Of a stretch of DNA of 33,454 bases, positions 15,174 to 22,760 are shown piece by piece. The position numbers and the translations under genes were made by a program. Position 1 is the stretch's first letter, and every line of letters starts with the position of its first letter. The stretch comes from Solirubrobacterales bacterium (lineage in GTDB: Bacteria; Actinomycetota; Thermoleophilia; Solirubrobacterales; Solirubrobacteraceae). The notes under the pieces were generated by a model that had not been told where the DNA came from, made no database searches, and saw only the letters and a list, made by a program, of their open reading frames with translations. Location: the NCBI GenBank assembly GCA_025964175.1, contig JAOPZL010000004.1, positions 1 to 33,454 on the forward strand, in the 5' to 3' direction.

Positions 15174-16592
15174 ATGTCCTTCTTCAAAGAGCAAGTCAGC
15201 GCGAGCTACTACACCCTCGACGTCTTCTATCTGTTGGCGTCCGTATGTCTACTGCTCGTCGTCACCGCAATCGGCCTGATCGACGCAGGCCTCGTTCGTC
15301 GGCGCAACATCCTGGAGACCTGGCTGGTGAAGCTGGCCTCCGCGATCCTCGCCGGAGGCGCGTTCCTGGTCGTCGGCTACGGCATCTGGAACTGGCAGTA
15401 CTTCCAGGCGCTGGGGATCCCCAATCCACTCGGGGAGGCGATCAAGGGGTGGTGGATCGGTGGTTCGAACATGACCACGTTCTCCCACAACCTCGATCCC
15501 GCGATCACACCTGAAGCCGATGTGTTCCAGATCTTCGCGGTGTTCTTCTTCGCGTACGCGGCCGTGATCGGCGCGCTTCTGCACTCGGCCGGGCTCGAGC
15601 GCATCAGGGCGGCGCCGATGTTGATCATCGCCGTCATCGCCGGCGGCATCGTGATGCCGTTCGAGGCGTACCTGACCTGGGGCTCGGCGAGCTTCCTGAC
15701 CAACAACGGCGCGCACGACTACCTGGGCCTGTTCTCCTGCTACGTCCTCGTGGGCGTGTGGGGCCTGATCATCGCCTGGAGGGTCGGGCCTCGGCTCGGC
15801 GCGTTCCGCCCGCATCCGCAGGCGGCCGGCGTCTTCCCGGGCAACCTCGGACTCACGGGGATCGGCATCGGCCTGCTGCTGTTCGCGGTGCCGTTCCTGG
15901 CCCTCGGCTGCGGCTTCATCGTCCCGGACGCCGGCTACTTCGGCATCTCGATGGCGACGAGCGGGTTCGGCCTGGTCGCGCTCAACGTCGTCGCCTCCTA
16001 CACCGGCGGCCTCCTGGGCGGCATGGCCATCTCCTACCGGACGCGCAACCCGCTGTTCGCGATGATCGGCCCGGTCGCCGGCTACCTGGGCTGCGCGGCG
16101 TGCCTGGACATCGTGGACCCGTGGGTCTGCTTCCTCGTGGCGCTCTTCTCGCCGTTCGCGTTCTGGCTCGTCTACACGATCCTCTACCGCCTGAAGATCG
16201 ACGAGAAGAAGGTCGTGCCGCTCGGTCTGGGCTGCGGCACGTACGGCGCCATCGTCGCCGGGTTCGTCGGATGGCACACGCCCACCGGCGGCTACTTCGG
16301 GCTCGAGGGCGCCTATGGCTTCCAGCACGCACAGGTGACGCCGTGGATGCAGCTCGCGGCGCTGGGCGTGACGGTCGCGGTCGCCGCGGTCTCGGGGCTG
16401 ATCGTCATCGTCGGACTCGAGAAGACCATCGGCCTGCGCGTCAAGCGGGAGGATGAGCTGCAGGGTCTGGACGACGCTCTGTGGGCCACGCCGCCCGAGC
16501 CGGTCGAGCAGGTCCTCGCCGACTACGGCAACGGGGCCGTGCCGGACCAGGAGCCGGCCCCCGTAGGGGTGCCGGTGTCGCCGGGCCTCTAG
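15174..16592 (+). CDS. Divergent Amt/Rh-family membrane transporter lacking the twin-histidine pair
   Basis: 472 residues from ATG 15174 (MSFFKEQVSASYYTLDVFYLLAS) with GAGAGGAG upstream; the track start at 15066 abuts the hairpin and is unlikely. There are about eleven hydrophobic segments. Amt-like stretches are IGLIDAGLVRRRNILETW, FQIFAVFFFAYAAVIGALLHSAGLERIRAAPMLI, and KIDEKKVVPLGLGCGTYGAIVAGF. Aligning these by eye with E. coli AmtB, Asp160 is kept (Asp182), but pore histidines His168 and His318 fall on Tyr190 and Gly351. The gene lies alone between two hairpins. The pathway releases ammonia at NicF, so ammonium or amine transport is plausible, but the missing histidines leave substrate and mechanism open. 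Confidence 0.7.
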   Translation: MSFFKEQVSASYYTLDVFYLLASVCLLLVVTAIGLIDAGLVRRRNILETWLVKLASAILAGGAFLVVGYGIWNWQYFQALGIPNPLGEAIKGWWIGGSNMTTFSHNLDPAITPEADVFQIFAVFFFAYAAVIGALLHSAGLERIRAAPMLIIAVIAGGIVMPFEAYLTWGSASFLTNNGAHDYLGLFSCYVLVGVWGLIIAWRVGPRLGAFRPHPQAAGVFPGNLGLTGIGIGLLLFAVPFLALGCGFIVPDAGYFGISMATSGFGLVALNVVASYTGGLLGGMAISYRTRNPLFAMIGPVAGYLGCAACLDIVDPWVCFLVALFSPFAFWLVYTILYRLKIDEKKVVPLGLGCGTYGAIVAGFVGWHTPTGGYFGLEGAYGFQHAQVTPWMQLAALGVTVAVAAVSGLIVIVGLEKTIGLRVKREDELQGLDDALWATPPEPVEQVLADYGNGAVPDQEPAPVGVPVSPGL

Positions 16593-16618
16593 CCGGCAGC
16601 ACCGACGACGCAGTTCCG

Positions 16619-16650
16619 CTGCGCCCCGTCGCCCCGGCGACGGGGCGCAG
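16619..16650 (+). terminator. Perfect GC-rich hairpin after the Amt-like gene
   Basis: ctgcgccccgtcgcc is followed, after two bases, by its exact reverse complement ggcgacggggcgcag: 15 perfect pairs. It lies 27 bases after the Amt-like stop codon and 31 bases before the next start. Together with the hairpin at 15011 it isolates the Amt-like gene as its own transcription unit. Confidence 0.75.
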
Positions 16651-16680
16651 CATTCCGTCATCCCGACCGAAGGACCTGAT

Positions 16681-17568
16681 GTGTCATCGCTGACGCCGGA
16701 GCTCACCCGCTTCGCCTCGATCGAAGACGTCGAGACCGCGCTCGAGCGGGAGCGCTACCTGCCCGACCGGGGGCTGGCCACCTCGATCTACCTCGCCACG
16801 ACGATGCGCCGGCCATTGCTGCTGGAGGGCGAGGCCGGTGTCGGCAAGACCGAGGTGGCCAAGACGCTGGCCCGGATCCTCGGCGTCGACCTGATCCGCC
16901 TCCAGTGCTACGAGGGCATCGACTCCGGTCAGGCGCTCTACGAGTGGGACTACTCGCGCCAGCTGCTGTACGCCCGTGCCGTCCAGGAGGGGGACTTCGG
17001 CGAGCGCGTCTCCGAGCTCTACGGACCCGAGTTCCTGCTCGAGCGCCCGCTGCTGCGGGCCGTCCGCTCCGGGGGCCAGGCGGTGCTGCTCATCGACGAG
17101 CTCGACCGCTCCGACGACGAGTTCGAGGCGTTCCTCCTGGAGATCCTCTCGGACTACTCCGTGACCATCCCCGAGATCGGCACGATCGAGTGCGCCATCC
17201 CGCCGATCGTCGTCCTGACCTCCAACCGCACCCGCGAGCTGCACGACGCGCTCAAGCGCCGCTGCCTCTTCCACTGGATCGACTTCCCGACGCCCGAGCG
17301 CGAAGCCGAGATCATCCGGCTGCGTGCCCCGGAAACCTCCCAGCGGCTCGCCGAGTCCGTGGCCGCGACGATCGCGCGCATCCGCGCGCTGGACCTCGTG
17401 AAGATCCCCGGAGCGGCCGAGGCGATCGACTGGGCCACCGCTCTGGCCCTCCTCGGAGCCGACGCCGTGACCTCGGAGGCGGCACGGGTGAGCCTCGGCT
17501 GGGCGATCAAGAACCGCGACGACCTGCTCGTGGTGCAACGGCTGCTCCCGGAGCTGCTGGATGAGTGA
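16681..17568 (+). CDS. MoxR-type AAA+ ATPase (CoxD-like)
   Basis: 295 residues from GTG 16681 with AAGGA seven bases upstream. Walker A is GEAGVGKT at residues 50-57, Walker B is VLLIDELDRSDDEFEAFLLEIL near residue 137, and the sensor-1 asparagine follows in IVVLTSNRTRELHDALKRRCLFHW. MoxR ATPases pair with VWA-domain proteins; in the cox operon CoxD and CoxE complete the active site of the molybdoenzyme. The next gene is such a VWA protein, overlapping by 8 bases. Here the pair most likely matures the molybdenum hydroxylase encoded at 11134-15001. Confidence 0.92.
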   Translation: MSSLTPELTRFASIEDVETALERERYLPDRGLATSIYLATTMRRPLLLEGEAGVGKTEVAKTLARILGVDLIRLQCYEGIDSGQALYEWDYSRQLLYARAVQEGDFGERVSELYGPEFLLERPLLRAVRSGGQAVLLIDELDRSDDEFEAFLLEILSDYSVTIPEIGTIECAIPPIVVLTSNRTRELHDALKRRCLFHWIDFPTPEREAEIIRLRAPETSQRLAESVAATIARIRALDLVKIPGAAEAIDWATALALLGADAVTSEAARVSLGWAIKNRDDLLVVQRLLPELLDE

Positions 17569-18646
17569 CGCGCTGCTCGACCACCTGCTCGGGTTCGGGC
17601 GGGCGCTGCGGCTGGAGGGCGTCACCGTCGGCACCGGCCAGATCCTCGAGTTCAGCCGGGCCGCCGCCTTGCTGGGACCGGCCGACTTCTACTGGGTCGG
17701 CCGCGCGACGCTGGTCAGCCGGCGCGGCGACATCAAGACCTACGACACCGTGTTCCGCCGCTACTGGAAGGGCGATCTCGGCCAGGAGCTGACGGCGACG
17801 GAGATCATCGAGCGCGTCCGCGGCGTCGCCGACGACGACGGGCTCGTGGGTGGCGACCGGGGCCGCGACGTGCAGCCCGACGCCGAGCGCGCCAGCCGGC
17901 TGGAGCTGTTGCGCTCCAAGAGCTTCTCCCGCATGAGCGAGCAGGAGCTGCGCGAGCTGGGCCGGCTGATCGCCCACCTGCGCCTCGCGGTGCCGCTGCG
18001 GCGCTCCCGTCGCCGGCGCCCGGCGCACCGCGGCGATCCCGACGTGCGCCGGACGCTGCGTCGCTCGCTGCGCACCGGCGGGGAGCCGCTGGAGCGCGCG
18101 TGGCGCGATCGCCGTCCGCGCCAGCGGCGCGTCATCTTCATCCTCGACGTCAGCGGGTCGATGGCCTCCTACTCGCGCGGCCTGCTGATCTTCGCCCACG
18201 CGGCGCTGCGCGCCGATGCCGGCTGGGAGACCTTCTGCTTCGGCACGCGGCTGACGCGCATCACCCGCAGCCTCGCCAAGTCCGATCCCGACACCGCGCT
18301 GACGCGCGCGGCCGAGCAGGTCCACGACTGGGACGGCGGAACGCGGATCGGCGACTCGCTCAAGCAGTTCCTCGACCGCTACGGCCACGGCGGCATGGCG
18401 CGCGGCGCGGTGGTGGTCATCTGCTCCGACGGGCTGGACATCGGCGACCCCGTCGTCCTCGACGCCCAGATGCAGCGCCTGGCCCGACTGGCGTATCGGG
18501 TGATCTGGCTCAACCCGCTGCAGGAGCAGGCGGGGTACCAGCCGATCGCCCGCGGCATGGCGGCCGCGCTGCCCCACGTCGATGCGTTTCGCAGCGGGCA
18601 CAACCTGGCCAGCCTCGAGGCGCTCGCGCAGGAGCTGGCGACCTAG
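17561..18646 (+). CDS. VWA-domain protein (CoxE-like) for molybdoenzyme maturation
   Basis: 361 residues. The N-terminal half is the CoxE-type helical region (LLGFGRALRLEGVTVGTGQILEF). The C-terminal half is a von Willebrand A domain with the MIDAS motif FILDVSGSMASYS near residue 192, the downstream threonine in GGTRIGDSL and the SDGLDIGD segment. Between them lies a very arginine-rich stretch (RRSRRRRPAHRGD). It is coupled to the MoxR gene by an 8-base overlap and directly abuts nicD, whose ATG follows the TAG stop without a gap. Metal-dependent binding to the MoxR partner or the apoenzyme is expected from the family. Confidence 0.9.
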   Translation: MSDALLDHLLGFGRALRLEGVTVGTGQILEFSRAAALLGPADFYWVGRATLVSRRGDIKTYDTVFRRYWKGDLGQELTATEIIERVRGVADDDGLVGGDRGRDVQPDAERASRLELLRSKSFSRMSEQELRELGRLIAHLRLAVPLRRSRRRRPAHRGDPDVRRTLRRSLRTGGEPLERAWRDRRPRQRRVIFILDVSGSMASYSRGLLIFAHAALRADAGWETFCFGTRLTRITRSLAKSDPDTALTRAAEQVHDWDGGTRIGDSLKQFLDRYGHGGMARGAVVVICSDGLDIGDPVVLDAQMQRLARLAYRVIWLNPLQEQAGYQPIARGMAAALPHVDAFRSGHNLASLEALAQELAT

Positions 18647-19462
18647 ATGGCCCTTGCACCCTCGGGCGCGAGCGGCTTCGTGCAGGCCAACGGCCTGCGG
18701 CTGCACTACCTGTCCTACGGCGCAGACGATCCCGATCGGCCCGCCATCCTCATCCTCCCCGGGATCACGAGCCCGGCGGTGACGTGGGACTTCGTGGCCC
18801 GCGAGCTGGCGGACCGGACACGGGTCATCGCGCTGGACATGCGGGGCCGCGGTGCGTCGGATCGGCCGCCCACCGGATACGCCCTGTCGGACTACGCCGC
18901 CGACGTTGTGGGGACGATCGCCGGACTGCGCCTGCGCCGGCCGCTGCTGCTGGGGCACTCGATGGGCGCCCGGGTGGCCGCCGCGGTCGGCGCCCTGCAC
19001 CCCGGTGTCGCCGGCCCGATGATCATCGCCGACCCGCCGCTGACCGGCCCGGGCCGCGCGCCGTACAACATCTCGGTGGAGGACTTCCGCCGGCAGCTGC
19101 ACGAGGCCTACGCGGGCACGACGGCCGACGCTGTGCGGCGTGACTACCCGCGGTGGAGCGACCGCGAGCTCGCGCTGCGCGCGGAGGTGCTGCCCACCTG
19201 CGCCGAGCACGCCGTGGTCCAGACGCACGAGCACTTCGACGTCGAGGACTTCTTCGCCCTGTGGCGCCTGCTCCCGCCGCCGCTGCTGTTCGTCTACGGC
19301 ATGGAGAGCCCGGTGATCGACGCGGCCGGGCTCGCCGAGGTGCGGGCGGCCAACCCGGCGGCGGAGGTCGCGGGGATCGCGGACGCCGGTCACATGATCC
19401 CGTGGGAGAACCTGCAGGACTTCGTCGCCGTCGTGCGCGACTTCGCCGCCGCTACGCGGTGA
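18647..19462 (+). CDS. nicD: N-formylmaleamate deformylase, alpha/beta hydrolase (NicD)
   Basis: 271 residues. The alpha/beta-hydrolase triad is visible as Ser105 in GHSMGAR, Asp129 in IADPPLTGPGR and His249 in DAGHMIPW. The oxyanion-side motif LPGITSPAVTWDFVA, the RGRGASD segment and DPPLTGPGR agree closely with my recollection of P. putida NicD, so this is more specific than a generic hydrolase call. NicD releases formate from N-formylmaleamate to give maleamate. It ends the CoxD-CoxE operon and converges on nicE, the two genes overlapping by 11 bases at their 3' ends. No formate dehydrogenase is in the window. Confidence 0.88.
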   Translation: MALAPSGASGFVQANGLRLHYLSYGADDPDRPAILILPGITSPAVTWDFVARELADRTRVIALDMRGRGASDRPPTGYALSDYAADVVGTIAGLRLRRPLLLGHSMGARVAAAVGALHPGVAGPMIIADPPLTGPGRAPYNISVEDFRRQLHEAYAGTTADAVRRDYPRWSDRELALRAEVLPTCAEHAVVQTHEHFDVEDFFALWRLLPPPLLFVYGMESPVIDAAGLAEVRAANPAAEVAGIADAGHMIPWENLQDFVAVVRDFAAATR

Positions 19463-20216
19463 GGGCCAGGCGGCCGTCCAGCAGCGAGCCGGCGCCCGGC
19501 GCGACCGGCGTGAGGCCGAGGCGGTTCAGGATCTCGAACGTCGTGGCCACCGAGGCCGACAGCACCGGCAGCCCGAGCTCCTGCTCGGCGATCTCGATCG
19601 CGGGCAGGCAGGGCATCTGCACGCAGGCCGACAGGACGACGGCCTGCGCGGAGCCGAGCCGCAGCCGGCCGGCGATGGCCGGCAGACGCAGGGGATCGTG
19701 GCGACCCACGTCCAGGTTGCGCGGGATCTCCAGGCTGATGGCGTCGGTGACCTCGATGCCGGCGTCCTCGAGGTAGTCGACCACGCGGGCGGTCAGCGGC
19801 TTCATGTACGGCGTGACGATCGCGACGCTGGTGAGCTGCAGGGCGGTGATCGCCCGCACCAGCGCACCGGCGCTGGAGACGATCGGGGCGGCGGAGCCCT
19901 GTTCGGCGGCGACGGCCGCCAGCCGCCGCTCGGAGGTCCGGTGGTAGCCGGGGCCCTGGGCCATGATCGCGACCAGGCACGCATAGGCGATGACGTCGAC
20001 CTCGGCGTCGGTCAGCTCGACGGCGCAGCGATCGCTGTCGCTGACCATCTGCGCCAGCTCTCGCTCCGTCACCTGGTTCATGCGCACGCGGCTGGAGTGG
20101 ATCGAGAAGCTCTCCGCCGCGAGCTCGCGCCGGCGGCGCAGGATCTCCCCGACCTCGATCTCCATGGTCGTGTTCGAGCTGGGGACGATCAGCCCGACCC
20201 GGTGGTGGGAGCCCAC
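19452..20216 (-). CDS. nicE: Maleate cis-trans isomerase, Asp/Glu racemase family (NicE)
   Basis: 254 residues, the usual length of maleate isomerase. The start MGSHHRVGLIVPSSNTTMEIEV and the segments HSSRVRMNQVT, SDRCAVELTDAEVDVIAYACLVAIMA and YMKPLT match my recollection of NicE closely. The two catalytic cysteines of the family are present at Cys80 (YACLVAIMA) and Cys198 (LSACVQMPCLPA). It isomerises maleate to fumarate, delivering the carbon to the TCA cycle. It is on the opposite strand to nicX/nicF/nicD, in an operon behind the DUF3891 and NTF2-like genes, so its expression may be set separately. Confidence 0.93.
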   Translation of the reverse strand: MGSHHRVGLIVPSSNTTMEIEVGEILRRRRELAAESFSIHSSRVRMNQVTERELAQMVSDSDRCAVELTDAEVDVIAYACLVAIMAQGPGYHRTSERRLAAVAAEQGSAAPIVSSAGALVRAITALQLTSVAIVTPYMKPLTARVVDYLEDAGIEVTDAISLEIPRNLDVGRHDPLRLPAIAGRLRLGSAQAVVLSACVQMPCLPAIEIAEQELGLPVLSASVATTFEILNRLGLTPVAPGAGSLLDGRLALTA

Positions 20217-20218
20217 GG

Positions 20219-20590
20219 TCAGCCCCCGCCGAACGGCGAGTCGATCACGTAGCGCCAGCCGCCGTCCGTGCGACGCAGGACGTCGGCGGTGCGACCGGTG
20301 ATGTCGACGGGCTCTCCGCCGGCGTCACGCCCGTGCAGTCGCCATTGGCCCGAGAGCAGAGCGAGATCGCCGCTGCGGGAGACGCGGGGCGGGTCGGCGT
20401 GGTAGGTGGCGTCGATGGCGAGGAAGTCGGCGAAGACGTCCCGGATCGCCTCGGTGCCGGCGACGACGTCGCCCTCGGCGGAGACCCACACCGCGTCGTC
20501 CTCGAACAGCCCCATCATCGCCTCGAGGTCACGGGCGGCGTAGGCGTCGCCCCAGGCCCGGGCGACGTCCTGTGGGGTGGCGGGCTGCAT
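20219..20590 (-). CDS. NTF2-like (SnoaL/DUF4440-type) small protein
   Basis: 123 residues from ATG 20590 (MQPATPQDVARAW); the 181-aa track ORF starts inside the upstream gene. The cone-shaped NTF2-like fold is recognised from WGDAYAARDLEAMMGLFEDDAVWVSAEGDVVAGTEAIRDVFADFL and the C-terminal TADVLRRTDGGWRYVIDSPFG. Such proteins may be enzymes (isomerases, hydrolases) or simple binding proteins, and no catalytic set can be assigned here. It lies 2 bases after the DUF3891 stop and 2 bases before the nicE start, so it is probably co-transcribed with them. Confidence 0.75.
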   Translation of the reverse strand: MQPATPQDVARAWGDAYAARDLEAMMGLFEDDAVWVSAEGDVVAGTEAIRDVFADFLAIDATYHADPPRVSRSGDLALLSGQWRLHGRDAGGEPVDITGRTADVLRRTDGGWRYVIDSPFGGG

Positions 20591-20592
20591 CG

Positions 20593-21399
20593 TCACGCCC
20601 GCGCCGGGCGGATGCGGATCGTCGTCGGGGTCGGTGTCGCCGCGAAGAAGTCGGCCCGGAACGCGTCGGTGTCCGGCCAGTCGCGCTTGGGCACCTCGCG
20701 CCGCAAGACGCTGAACTCCGTCGCGCCGTCGGCGAACGGGAACGGATCGAGCCGGACGGCCCACGGACCGTCCGGCTCGATGGTGATCGCCGTCGTGCCG
20801 CCGGCGTAGTCGACCGGCACGGGGTCGATCGCCGCGTCCTCACCCCCAGTGAGGTCACGCATGCAGAAGTGGAGCGAGAGGCGGTCGAACACCTGCAGCA
20901 GGCGGTAGTTGGTCCAGCGCTCCTGCTCCTCGATGCCGAGCTCGTCGATCAGCTGGGACTGGCGCTCGAGCTCCTCGTCGGCGAAGGCTGCGACGGCGCG
21001 GCGCTCCGCTTCGGCGAAGGACAGCACCAGCGCCGGGTCCGTGCCGTAGCGGCCGTTGTAGATCCCGCACCCGTGCATCGAGACGAGCAGGCCGGCGTAC
21101 GCGTCGTCCAGCAGCACTCCGGTGATCTGCGCGCGGTAGAAGGCGAGATGGGGGAGGACCTCGATGTCGAGGAAGTTGCGCGGCTGCGGTGGAGCGCCAT
21201 TGGCGGCCAGCAGCGAGGGAGCGCGCTCCCAGATCGCCCAGCCGTCGTCGTGGCGCGCCGTCGCGGTGAGCATGCTGCGGCGCGGGTGCAGTGGCTCGAA
21301 GCGGTCCCCGCCCCACGCGGCGGCGAACTGGCCGGCGAGATCGGCGTGGTCGGTCTGGAGCACGATCTGCCAGGCATGGCCGAGGTCGCGGACGATCAT
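20593..21399 (-). CDS. DUF3891 family protein, function unknown
   Basis: 268 residues from ATG 21399 (MIVRDLGHAWQIVLQTDHADLAGQF), the usual position of the family N-terminus; an in-frame ATG at 21435 would add 12 residues and has slightly better ribosome-site context. The His/Asp-rich motifs TDHADLAGQFA, ARHDDGWAIWE and LVSMHGCGIYNGRYG look like a metal-binding, HD-like helical core, but no activity is established to my knowledge. It heads the minus-strand operon DUF3891-NTF2-nicE and is divergent from the creatininase-like gene. A role in handling a pathway intermediate is possible but not shown. Confidence 0.72.
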   Translation of the reverse strand: MIVRDLGHAWQIVLQTDHADLAGQFAAAWGGDRFEPLHPRRSMLTATARHDDGWAIWERAPSLLAANGAPPQPRNFLDIEVLPHLAFYRAQITGVLLDDAYAGLLVSMHGCGIYNGRYGTDPALVLSFAEAERRAVAAFADEELERQSQLIDELGIEEQERWTNYRLLQVFDRLSLHFCMRDLTGGEDAAIDPVPVDYAGGTTAITIEPDGPWAVRLDPFPFADGATEFSVLRREVPKRDWPDTDAFRADFFAATPTPTTIRIRPARA

Positions 21400-21537
21400 C
21401 GGCTGAGCATCGCGACCGAGCCCGGCGCCCGCCATCGTCTCACCGGAGGATCCGCCCTGATGACCCGGCGCTGCCCGATGGAACGATCTCTCGCCGGCGA
21501 TGTCGGAATCCGGCCGAAGGTGCGGTAGAAGGGCCAC

Positions 21538-22347
21538 ATGACCGACGCTCTGCAGCTCGAACGCATGACGTGGACCGAGGTGGATCGGGCCCTGGCCGAC
21601 GGCGTCGATGCGGTGTTGGTGCCGTTCGGCTCCGTCGAGCAGCATGGGCCGCACATGCCGCTGGACACCGACTCGCTGATCGCACGGGAGCTCGCGCTGC
21701 GGGTCGCCGCCCGCGGCGCCCAGGAGGGGGTCCGGATGCTCGTCGCGCCGACGATCGGCGTGACCGTCTCCTGGTACCACATGCAGTACGCGGGCAGCAT
21801 GCGGTTGACGACCGACACGTTCCTGCGCGTGGTGCGCGACGTTCTCGACTCGCTCGTCACGCACGGGCTGGAGACGATCGTGATCGTCAACGGCCACGGG
21901 GGCAACGTCCCGGCGCTGACCGTGGCCATCAACCACTATCTGGAGACGACGGGCCGCCGGATCGTGGTGGCCAACTGGCTCGACCTGGCCAGCGACGTCG
22001 TCGGCGAGATCGACACGCCGGGGCTCCACGCGGAGGAGGCCGAGACCTCCCTGGCCTTGGCCCTGGGCCAGCGCGTGGATCTCGAGGCGGCGACCCGCGA
22101 CGCCTTCGACCGCGGTGCCGCCGTGCGCGCGGCCGGACTTCCATGGACCTCGTTCGGGCGCTACGACGCGTCCCACCGCGGCCCGTCGGTCACCGTGCCG
22201 ATGGACATGCTGCGGGACATCGCGCCGTCGGGGGTGGTCGGCGACGCGACGCGCGCGGCCCGGGCCACGGGCGAACGCATCGTGGAGGCCTTCGTCCCGC
22301 GGCTGGTCCAGGTCGTGCGCGAGCTCACCGGCGGGGCTGCCGCATGA
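21538..22347 (+). CDS. Creatininase-family amidohydrolase
   Basis: 269 residues. Metal-binding residues of the creatininase fold are recognisable: Glu34, His36 and Asp45 in VEQHGPHMPLDTDS, His120 in NGHGGN, and the later HAEEAETS segment. The family includes creatinine amidohydrolase and the archaeal deformylase ArfB, so cyclic or formyl amides are typical substrates. In this island it could hydrolyse a lactam or N-formyl intermediate as a bypass or partner of NicD/NicF; this is inference. The stop overlaps the RidA-like gene by ATGA. No creatine-pathway genes are nearby. Confidence 0.85.
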   Translation: MTDALQLERMTWTEVDRALADGVDAVLVPFGSVEQHGPHMPLDTDSLIARELALRVAARGAQEGVRMLVAPTIGVTVSWYHMQYAGSMRLTTDTFLRVVRDVLDSLVTHGLETIVIVNGHGGNVPALTVAINHYLETTGRRIVVANWLDLASDVVGEIDTPGLHAEEAETSLALALGQRVDLEAATRDAFDRGAAVRAAGLPWTSFGRYDASHRGPSVTVPMDMLRDIAPSGVVGDATRAARATGERIVEAFVPRLVQVVRELTGGAAA

Positions 22348-22760
22348 GGGTGCAGCGGCCGGGCACCCCGGGCGTGGCGACGCCCCAGGAGCCCTATGCG
22401 CAGGCGGTCCGGGCCGGAGACACGCTGTACCTGGCCGGCCAGGTCGCCTTCGACGAGGACAACGACGTCGTCGGCGTGGGCGATCCGCGCGCGCAGATCG
22501 AGCAGTGCTGGCACAACGTCCAGCGCATCCTCCAGGCCCAGGGCGCGAGCCTGCACGACGTCGTGAAGGTCGTCTGCTACTTCACCGACATCCGCCACTT
22601 CCCGCTGGAGCTGGAGATCCGCCGCCGGCTCTTGGGCACCGGGCCCTACCCCGTGGCCACGGTGATGCAGGTCGCCAACCTCGGGCTGGACTCGCTGCTC
22701 GTGGAGATCGATGCGACCGCCGTCCTCAGCCCGCCGTCCCCAACCCACCAGGAGTCATGA
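22344..22760 (+). CDS. RidA/YjgF-family protein lacking the usual catalytic arginine
   Basis: 138 residues from ATG 22344. The family pattern is clear: GDTLYLAGQVAFDEDNDVVG, QCWHNVQRILQAQGASLHDVVKVVCYFTD and GLDSLLVEIDATAV. RidA hydrolyses reactive enamines and imines, using an arginine in a PAR[ST] motif. Here that segment reads YPVATVMQV, with Ala105 at the arginine position, which places it among the Rid subgroups not expected to have classical imine deaminase activity. It is coupled by 4-base overlaps to the creatininase-like gene before it and the small gene after it, so the three are probably one functional unit. Confidence 0.85.
   Translation: MRVQRPGTPGVATPQEPYAQAVRAGDTLYLAGQVAFDEDNDVVGVGDPRAQIEQCWHNVQRILQAQGASLHDVVKVVCYFTDIRHFPLELEIRRRLLGTGPYPVATVMQVANLGLDSLLVEIDATAVLSPPSPTHQES

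Noticed and set aside
11134-18646. Aerobic CO dehydrogenase (cox) operon
   Set aside because: The large subunit lacks the AYRCSFR copper-binding loop, and the neighbours are pyridine-pathway genes.
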